Notes under the pieces: generated by a model
The model's input: only the letters and a program-made list of their open reading frames with translations
Told to the model about the DNA's origin: nothing
The model's database searches: none
Program-made: the position numbers and the translations under genes
Assembly (NCBI RefSeq): GCF_963583255.1
Contig: NC_084816.1
Span: forward strand, 14,743,100 to 14,807,099
Length of the DNA: 64,000 nt
Direction: 5' to 3'
Source: Pyrus communis
Lineage: Eukaryota; Streptophyta; Magnoliopsida; Rosales; Rosaceae
Shown: in pieces, positions 57,370 to 64,000 of the stretch
Numbering within the stretch: the stretch's first letter is position 1
How the letters are laid out: every line of letters begins with the position of its first letter

Positions 57370-59265
57370 AACTCCCCCACACTTATCTTTTGCTAGTCCT
57401 CGAGCAAAACAAAATAAAAACAAATAAACAAAACGACACTAAACACGTAAAACACAACCTAAACCTTCCAACAACCGTCTTAGGGATTTCCAATGCACAT
57501 GACATGTTAAAAATCATCATTCTCACAGATTTTAGTCATCTTCACACTTAAGTACATTCTTAATCATAGTCACCATATACTAGTTCACAATTAAGCATTT
57601 AAAACCATGTTTTGAATGTAGTAACATGCCTTAGAGAATTTGCTCAATTCCTTACAAGATATGCACTCGATTTTCACTCAGAATTTCTAACTACACACCC
57701 TAATCTAGTCATATGTGAGAAGATTGATGTAACATGAAAACGAACACTCACATATATGTATCACAAAGAACGCAATTTCTGGAGTTAATAAGCATGTTTA
57801 GATATGATCTCATGAATGGAATGCTACTACTTAGACGCGAGAACCAGTGACACCATATGCTCATACCTAGTTCAAACTCCACAAATTGAAATACACAACA
57901 CTCAAGATAGAAGTCAAGGGTTGTAACGGGGCTTGGGGTATGTGGATAACAAAGAAGGGATATGGAAAACAAAGGTTCTTAAAGAAATAGTGAGCAAAGC
58001 ATTTGAATCAACCTAGAATTCACTTTTGAATGAAAACTCAACTTTTGAACAAAAAGGGAGAATTTAGACAATTTACGCCCATAATTGGTGTTTTGGAACC
58101 TTTCTTCAATCACTTATTCTTTCATTTTTTTTTTTTCAAGCTCTTTTTTTTTTTTTTTTTCTTTCTTTTCTCTTTTTTTTTTTTTTCTTTTTCTTTTCTT
58201 TTGAATCTCAAAACATAAACACTTAAACATTCTCTCCCCCACACTTATTTTCTTTCATAATGTAACTCAAAAGGAATTCAATTAAGTCATGCTCACTATC
58301 TTTTAAGAACAAGGGTGGGGATTGTCCTAAACTAGGCTAGGTGAGGAAAATGTGGGTAAACAAAGAATAAAGGCTAAACAAGGCTCAACGGGGTTAAAAC
58401 TTACAACATATACGAAGTATGGGAAGTAAGGCTATTTGGCTATGGTGGTGGTCACTACACAACTTCTTCTTGAATATGTGTTATGCAAATCAATAACATG
58501 CTTTGAATGAAATGGGCAAGAGTTCTAGCATTTGGAACTATATGATGAAACGCCTTCTAAGTAGTAACCGAGCAAAGAATAATGAGATCATGCAACGACT
58601 TTAGAAAACAAGAAATCACAGATTATACTCTCCAAAGAACGTTATAGGCTCAAGTCTCTCAGGGTTGTAGTGTTTGTTTGAGTTCCTTCCTTCAAGCATG
58701 TTACAAAAACGATTTTTTTTCTTTTATGATTGCATGTGAAGTCATACATTATAACCATAACCAAGCATATACCAAGAGTAAATCAAACTTTTCTCTATGT
58801 TAATAACTCTTTCTAACCGTCATGCAATTATAAACCAAATCCTTATCATTGTGTTGGAAGGTACCCTAAGACACAAACACACAAAAACGACTCAAAACAC
58901 TCTTTTTAGGCTTTTCAAAACATTTTCTTCAAATTTTTATGTGATTTTCGGAGTTATAAAACAAAACACACTAAAACACTCTAAAACAATTTAAAAACAC
59001 CTTAAAACAGCAAGGAACAACATTTGAAGTTATGGGTGATAAAATCCCACGAATTTGCATTAACAACATTAGTTACCCCCCCCACACTTAAACCAAACAT
59101 TGTCCTCAATGTTTTAAGCATAGATTCACACAAAACATAAGTAAACACACAAAAAGCACTTAAACATACTAAACATGGCAAAATGTAATTAACAAAGAGA
59201 AGAGTTTAGGGACGCAAATCTGGTTATGGAGTGTAAATTCCATCTTCTCTTTGTTGATTGCATTG
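57370..59265 (-). other. 3' non-coding region of Athila-3
   Basis: Closely follows the Athila-1 region 25239-27060, including shared blocks around 57560-57900 and 58440-58700. TAAGTGTGGGGG-like tracts (complement) lie at 57373-57384 (the PPT), 58236-58247 and 59075-59090. Long T runs fall between 58126 and 58190. Confidence 0.75.
59095..59114 (-). other. Conserved hairpin downstream of pol in Athila-3
   Basis: Plus strand AAACATTG-TCCT-CAATGTTT, identical to the Athila-1 hairpin and in the same position relative to the adjacent purine tract. Confidence 0.65.
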
Positions 59266-60033
59266 AGGCTTGATCTTGATGATTCCACAGGCTTACTCTC
59301 GAACTGGTTTCCGCCCATCATTGATTTTCCTTTGTGCTACTCTTGAACTGGGCAGCAAGATTCTTTTGGTCTTCCCCGAAGGTCTGAGCTTACCCCTTTG
59401 GTCTGTTTCTTTGTTCAATCTTTCCAATTCGTATTGAAAAGGGTAGGAGGATAACTCAGCCTATGTTTGTCTCCACATGCTTCAATGTATCATTTTCACT
59501 TGCCTTACTCGCTCCTCTTTGCAGAAGTGGTCCCTTCTCTGGAAGTGTATCAACCGTTGAAGATGACTACTCGAGAGCAACGCTAGGTAAGCAATCAGGA
59601 ATAGATTCCAGGCAGTTGGCTCCAACTCGGAAGACTGACTCCAAGTGCCGGCTGATTGCTTCTTTCACTTTGCCATGCGAGTAAGAACAAGGACAAAGAA
59701 AAAGACAGGGAAAAAGCATGATATGAGATACTTTTTCTTTTGACCTTGATGATATGAGATACCTTTGCTTTTGAAGAAGCGGTGAATGAATCAGCACATG
59801 TATTTGTTGTGCTGTTTCCTCCTGGGTCATCTGTACTCTAGGTATCTGGTATCATCTTTGGGGAAGAAGAAAAAATTGAGTAATTCGAAAGGTTTTGCTG
59901 GGAGTGCGCCCTCAGAGGTGAGAGAGAGTTGGGCATTTTCTTCAGGTCTGCCTTGCCATAAAAGACGAAGGTCGACATATATAGAGATAATATCAAGTGG
60001 TGGTACTGTTCTTTTACCCTTGTCGACAAATGT

Positions 60034-60314
60034 CTCTTCGATATCAGAACGACGCCTCTTCGATTTCTGAGCAGGCGCCCCTTCGATTTCTGAACGACGC
60101 CCCTTTGCTTTCTGAACGACATGTAGTAGTGCGGATGCGGCTCCTTTTGACAAAGCTGCACGCGTTTTCTGAAAAGCAGAGAAAGCGTCGCCGAACTTTG
60201 CGCTTGTCGGCTAAAGATGTGTAGTTGCGATGATGGCCTCCACGTGTTGTCTGAAAAGAAGAAATCTTTTGACAAAGTTGAACACGTCTTTTGAAAAGCC
60301 GAGAAAGCGTCGCC
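60034..60314 (+). promoter_or_regulatory. Tandem repeats upstream of the antisense ORF
   Basis: Four units of about 24 bp around CTTCGATTTCTGAACGACGC occupy 60034-60123. A second pair of about 48-bp units (TTTTGACAAAG ... GAGAAAGCGTCGCC) lies at 60145-60192 and 60267-60314. A TATA-like TTTTTATAGAGG lies near 60367, about 120 bases before the ORF start. The arrangement looks like a promoter with repeated elements; that role is inferred. Confidence 0.45.
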
Positions 60315-60486
60315 AAAATTAAGCCGGAAATTCCGGCTTTTTGAATCGGTGGACGCGTCGCCATGGCTTTTTATAGAGGTATCGATCACCGCCAACAAGC
60401 ACACTCTGAAGATTTCCCATTCTTGAAAATCGACTCCGGCCCTTTGAAATTTAACTCTATCCCTTCTCTTTGAACACTTTTGAAAA

Positions 60487-61128
60487 ATGCAAAACTCATC
60501 GAACCTTAGCTTGGAATTGAGCCTTAGCAGTGATACGGGCGCGCCGCGTCAAGGTAACGTATGGCGCCCTTCTTTCTTATCTTCTAACGGTCCTCTCACA
60601 GGTGAGGACTCCGTGATGCAGGACGCCACAACAGCTACAATAGTAGCTAGGAACCTCCTCACTCCAAAAGATAGTAGGCTGCTGTCAGGACGGTCCGATG
60701 AGTTGGCCGTTCAAGAGTCCCTCGCACTTAGTGTTCAGTGTGCGAGCTCTGTGTCCAACATGGGCCAACGCCTGCTTGCCCGCTCCCGTCAGGTGGAATC
60801 ATTGATGGCAGAGGTGGAAAGTCTTAAGCAAGAGATCCAGCAGCTTAAGTATGAGAATAGAAGTTTGCACGTGCTTGCCAACAACTATTCGACGGGCATG
60901 AAAAGGAAGCTTGATGAGCTGCAAGAGTCTGAAGGTCGGATTCACAGTGACCGTCAAAGGTTTTCGTCTTTCCTCCAGAGGCACCTTTTTCCTGGCTCAT
61001 CCAGCGCTTGGCCAAGTATTGAGGCCTGGAATGCTCTAGCTCCGATGCCTCTCGCTCCAATGCCTTCCGCTCCGATGCCTTCCTCTTCAAAGCCTCGTAG
61101 TGGGGCTTCACGTAAACAACCTTTGTGA
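60487..61128 (+). CDS. 213-residue coiled-coil protein, antisense within Athila-3
   Basis: The frame opens at ATG 60487 in a good context (AAAAATGC) and is free of stops for 213 codons. It begins serine/leucine-rich (MQNSSNLSLELSLSSDTG), has a central segment about 98-160 predicted by eye to form a coiled coil (QVESLMAEVESLKQEIQQLK, MKRKLDELQESEG) and ends with repeated APMP units (residues 185-198) and a basic tail. No catalytic motif, signal peptide or membrane segment is seen. It points against the retroelement's pol, which ends 155 bases downstream, so the two genes converge. I do not recognise the family; a captured host gene or a lineage-specific accessory ORF are both possible. Base composition is richer in G+C than the neighbouring non-coding region. 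Confidence 0.6.
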   Translation: MQNSSNLSLELSLSSDTGAPRQGNVWRPSFLSSNGPLTGEDSVMQDATTATIVARNLLTPKDSRLLSGRSDELAVQESLALSVQCASSVSNMGQRLLARSRQVESLMAEVESLKQEIQQLKYENRSLHVLANNYSTGMKRKLDELQESEGRIHSDRQRFSSFLQRHLFPGSSSAWPSIEAWNALAPMPLAPMPSAPMPSSSKPRSGASRKQPL

Positions 61129-61282
61129 AGCTCCATCTTTCTCCATGTTTAGTATTTTTTTTTTTTTTTTTTTTTTGGTAATCAAATCGGAGATCAATGG
61201 ACAACTTTATTTTATTCAGTGTATTGGGTTGCCTCCCAAGTAGCGCTTGCTTTAACGTCTTCCAGCCGGACGGTACCTCCGT

Positions 61283-64000
61283 TTAAGCTTGACTAGGTTC
61301 CACGGCATGGAGGGGTACCTCCTCCACAACATGCTCCTCAAACATCTCGTAATAGGGCTTCAATCGATGCCCATTCACTTTGAATTCTTGCTGCGTCCTT
61401 GAACTTTTGATTTGCACCGCACCATGAGGGAAAACATTAGTGACAATAAAAGGACCAACCCATTTGGAACGCAACTTACCCGGAAACAACCGAAGGCGAG
61501 AATTGAACAACAACACTTTCTGCCCAATAGAGAACGTCTTAGCACGAATCATCTTGTCATGAAATGCCTTTGTTTTCTCCTTGTAAATCCAGGCATTCTC
61601 ATATGCTTCATTTCGGATTTCATCAAGCTCACACAATTGAAGTTTCCTATGTAAACCTGCGGCATCAAGGTCCATATTGAACGTTTTGACGGCCCAATGT
61701 GCACGATGCTCTAGTTCGACGGGAAGATGGCATGGCTTCCCATAGATGAGCCGAAAATGTGACATCCCAATGGGGGTTTTGTAGGCAGTGCGATACGCCC
61801 ACAATGCATCGTTTAAGCGCAAACTCCAATCCTTCCTTGTAGGCCCTACGGTCTTCTCAAGAATCTGCTTGATTTCCCTATTCGAAACCTCGGCTTGCCC
61901 GCTCGTTTGAGGATGATAAGGTGTGGCCACCTTATGCATGACATTGTATTTCTTGAGCAACGCCTCGATGGTTCGATTGCAAAAATGGGAACCTCCATCA
62001 CTGATTAGCACTCGTGGCATTCCAAACCTTGCAAAAATGTTAGTTTTCACAAAATCTGCAACCACTCGAGAATCATTAGTTCGGGTGGCTTTTGCTTCCA
62101 CCCATTTCGACACATAGTCCACAGCAAGCAATATATAAAGAAACCCATGTGACGAAGGAAAGGGACCCATAAAATCAATATCCCAAACATCAAAGATTTC
62201 AACACTAAAAATGGGGGTTTGCGGCATTTGCTGTTTAGGACCAATATTGCCCGTTCTTTGGCATCTATCACAAGACATGCAAAATGTTCTAGCATCCCTA
62301 AAGATGGTAGGCCAATAGAAACCACATTCTAACACCTTAAGTGCTGTTCTTTGAGTGCCAAAGTGTCCCCCACAAGCATAAGTGTGACAAAAGGTTAGAA
62401 TAGCTTTAAACTCAGAATCGTGCACACACCTACGTATAACTTGGTCAGGGCAATATTTCCATAAATATGGGTCATCCCACACATAAAACCGTGCCTCTTT
62501 CTTCAGTTTATCACATTGGTGTTTAAGTAATTCACTAGGAACATGTTTAGACACTAAATAATTCACCAAATCAGCATACCACGGTTCACTTACCTTGACG
62601 GACATCAGTTGCTCATCTGGGAATGTCTCTATGATAGGCACGGCATCCTCCTCATGCACCATACGGCTTAAGTGGTCAGCCACCACGTTTTCACTTCCCT
62701 TCTTGTCTCGGATTTCGATATCGAACTCTTGGAGAAGAAGCATCCAACGAATAAGTCGTGGTTTGGCCTCCTTCTTGGTGAACAAATACTTCAATGCTGC
62801 ATGGTCAGTATAAATAATAACTTTAGTACCAAGCAAATAAGAACGAAATTTATCTAAAGCAAATACAACAGCAAGAAGTTCTTTTTCAGTGGTAAAATAA
62901 TTCAATTGTGCATCATTTAAAGTCCGAGAGGCATAATAGATAACATGCGGCCTCTTTTCCTTCCTTTGCCCCAAAACAGCTCCTAATGCATAATCGGAAG
63001 CATCACACATAAGCTCAAAAGGAAGGCTCCAATCCGGTGGAACTATGATACGGGCCGAAGTTAGTGTTTCTTTGAGGTGATTGAACGCCTTCTCACACTC
63101 CTCGTTGAAGTCAAACGCCACATCTTTCTGGAGGAGACGGCAAAGAGGGTTTGAGATCTTGGAGAAGTCCTTGATAAATCGCCTATAAAATCCTGCATGA
63201 CCAAGAAACGAACGAACCTCTCGAACCGAAGTAGGAGAGGGTAAGTAGCGTATAAGATCTATTTTCGATTTATCCACTTCAATTCCTTTTTCTGAAACAA
63301 TATGCCCTAGAACTATGCCTTGTCTAACCATAAAGTGACATTTTTCCCAATTAAGCACAAGGTTAGTTTCTACACATCGTTTCAAAATCATTGTGAGATT
63401 TTCCAAACAACCATCAAATGAATCACCAAACACACTGAAATCATCCATAAATACCTCAATAATCTTTTCCACAAAATCTGAAAAGATACTTACCATGCAC
63501 CTTTGAAACGTGGCCGGAGCATTGCATAAACCAAAAGGCATGCGACGATAAACAAAAGTACCAAAGGGGCATGTGAAAGTTATCTTTTCTTGGTCATCCG
63601 ACGCTATGACAATCTGATTATATCCAGAATAACCATCAAGGAAACAATAAAAAGAATGACCGGCTAACCTTTCAAGCATTTGATCAATGAACGGCAAAGG
63701 GAAGTGGTCCTTCCTTGTGGTGGCGTTGAGCTTCCTATAATCAATGCACACTCGCCAACCTGTTTGGATACGGGTTGGCACAATCTCATTCTCAGCATTC
63801 TTCACCACTGTCACTCCGGACTTCTTTGGAACACATTGCACCGGTGACACCCAACGACTATCAGAGATCGGATAAATCACTCCACAATCAAGAAGTTTGA
63901 TAATCTCCTTTTTCACAACTTCCATCATTGGAGGGTTGAGACGGCGCTGAGCCTCTCGAGTTGGTTTAGCCCCCTCCTCTAGAAGTATGCGATGCATGCA
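61283..64000 (-). CDS. Athila-3 pol (RT, RNase H, integrase), open frame, 5' end off window
   Basis: At least 904 codons without a stop, continuing past the window edge toward protease and gag. Residues counted from the M at 63997: RT with [20 protein letters not shown] and FMDD at 183-186; RNase H with acidic residues D332, E373, D398 and D441; integrase zinc motif H538, H545, C576, C579; integrase core D608, D667, E703, with exactly 35 residues between the last two (DD35E). The C-terminus ([20 protein letters not shown]) is the usual one for this lineage, without a chromodomain. All catalytic residues I can check are present. The only oddity is IDFM preceded by W-D instead of W-G. Confidence 0.94.
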   Translation of the reverse strand, partial: CMHRILLEEGAKPTREAQRRLNPPMMEVVKKEIIKLLDCGVIYPISDSRWVSPVQCVPKKSGVTVVKNAENEIVPTRIQTGWRVCIDYRKLNATTRKDHFPLPFIDQMLERLAGHSFYCFLDGYSGYNQIVIASDDQEKITFTCPFGTFVYRRMPFGLCNAPATFQRCMVSIFSDFVEKIIEVFMDDFSVFGDSFDGCLENLTMILKRCVETNLVLNWEKCHFMVRQGIVLGHIVSEKGIEVDKSKIDLIRYLPSPTSVREVRSFLGHAGFYRRFIKDFSKISNPLCRLLQKDVAFDFNEECEKAFNHLKETLTSARIIVPPDWSLPFELMCDASDYALGAVLGQRKEKRPHVIYYASRTLNDAQLNYFTTEKELLAVVFALDKFRSYLLGTKVIIYTDHAALKYLFTKKEAKPRLIRWMLLLQEFDIEIRDKKGSENVVADHLSRMVHEEDAVPIIETFPDEQLMSVKVSEPWYADLVNYLVSKHVPSELLKHQCDKLKKEARFYVWDDPYLWKYCPDQVIRRCVHDSEFKAILTFCHTYACGGHFGTQRTALKVLECGFYWPTIFRDARTFCMSCDRCQRTGNIGPKQQMPQTPIFSVEIFDVWDIDFMGPFPSSHGFLYILLAVDYVSKWVEAKATRTNDSRVVADFVKTNIFARFGMPRVLISDGGSHFCNRTIEALLKKYNVMHKVATPYHPQTSGQAEVSNREIKQILEKTVGPTRKDWSLRLNDALWAYRTAYKTPIGMSHFRLIYGKPCHLPVELEHRAHWAVKTFNMDLDAAGLHRKLQLCELDEIRNEAYENAWIYKEKTKAFHDKMIRAKTFSIGQKVLLFNSRLRLFPGKLRSKWVGPFIVTNVFPHGAVQIKSSRTQQEFKVNGHRLKPYYEMFEEHVVEEVPLHAVEPSQA

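Larger units (their letters stand above)
59266..61222 (+). other. Extra module present only in Athila-3
   Basis: Athila-1 reads TTGTTGATTGCATGGGTTGCC without interruption at 27050-27070. Athila-3 has the left half at 59251-59265 and the right half from 61223, with about 1.96 kb between. ATTG occurs at both junctions (59262-59265 and 61223-61226). Athila-2 also lacks the module. It contains tandem repeats, a plus-strand ORF (60487-61128) and a T run at 61154-61176. No terminal inverted repeats were found. Confidence 0.75.
54924..64000 (-). mobile_element. Athila-lineage retrotransposon 3, running off the right edge
   Basis: 3' LTR at 54924-57369, then PPT, non-coding region, an extra module (59266-61222) and an open pol frame to the window end. 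It is inserted in the RT region of Athila-2; the five bases before it are ATCAT, the expected left half of a target duplication. The pol frame is intact as far as visible, making it the best candidate here for a functional retroelement. Confidence 0.92.

Noticed and set aside
60034..60314. CRISPR-like array
   Set aside because: Units are adjacent or irregularly spaced, diverged, and lie in a plant retroelement; there are no spacers or cas genes.
59827..60404. Minus-strand frames of up to 188 codons within the extra module
   Set aside because: They overlap the tandem repeats, whose length keeps several frames open; repeated residues reflect DNA repeats.
61154..61176. Poly-A tail of a processed retrocopy of the antisense ORF
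   Set aside because: The tract is T on the ORF's own strand, so it cannot be that transcript's poly-A tail.

Overview
The window is repeat-rich intergenic DNA from a flowering-plant nuclear genome. It contains plant-type LTR retrotransposons of several lineages (Tekay chromovirus, Tat, Athila, Ty1/copia), an En/Spm-type CACTA transposon, small Mutator-like elements and fragments of intron-containing plant genes. A eudicot, perhaps a woody Rosaceae species, is my impression; nothing here proves the taxon. No intact host gene is visible. Almost everything is nested mobile DNA in various states of decay.

Layout. (1) 1-8149: a minus-strand Tekay-type chromovirus with its left end off the window, two LTRs, PBS, PPT and a decayed gag-PR-RT-RNaseH-INT-chromodomain polyprotein. 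(2) 8150-8830: the end of a class II transposon with repeated TCGTCGGGCAAA-like motifs. (3) 9296-10652: the 3' half of a lysyl-tRNA synthetase gene, minus strand, six exons. (4) about 10690-17922: a plus-strand Tat-lineage Ty3 element without a visible 5' LTR, with a Mutator-like insertion in gag, no integrase core, and an antisense ORF region before the 3' LTR. (5) 18655-21560: a Ty1/copia pol remnant split by a solo LTR (19425-20901, TSD ATGAC). (6) 21666-45396: a 23.7-kb CACTA element with TIRs, a GTT target duplication, TNP2-type and TNPA-type genes, a captured exon resembling an Mpv17/PMP22 gene, a second Mutator-like insertion, and a 12.2-kb Athila element (22951-35113, TSD ATTCT). (7) 45611-47264: a solo LTR with TSD ACATC. 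(8) 48733-54923: part of a second Athila element (Athila-2), cut by (9) a third (Athila-3, 54924 to beyond the right edge), whose visible pol frame is open.

How the parts relate. The three Athila copies lie on the minus strand and can be compared with each other. That comparison exposes a roughly 1.96-kb module (59266-61222) present only in Athila-3. It carries a 213-codon ORF running against the retroelement, with a coiled coil and tandem repeats upstream. It also exposes a hairpin next to a TAAGTGTGGGGG tract downstream of pol, conserved in all three copies, with a compensatory base change in Athila-2. The insertion order can partly be read from the nesting: copia before its solo LTR and before CACTA; CACTA before Athila-1 and its Mutator-like insertion; Athila-2 before Athila-3. 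Boundaries called exact (TSDs, TIRs, LTR ends) were read directly; family assignments rest on recognised protein motifs and no database search was run.
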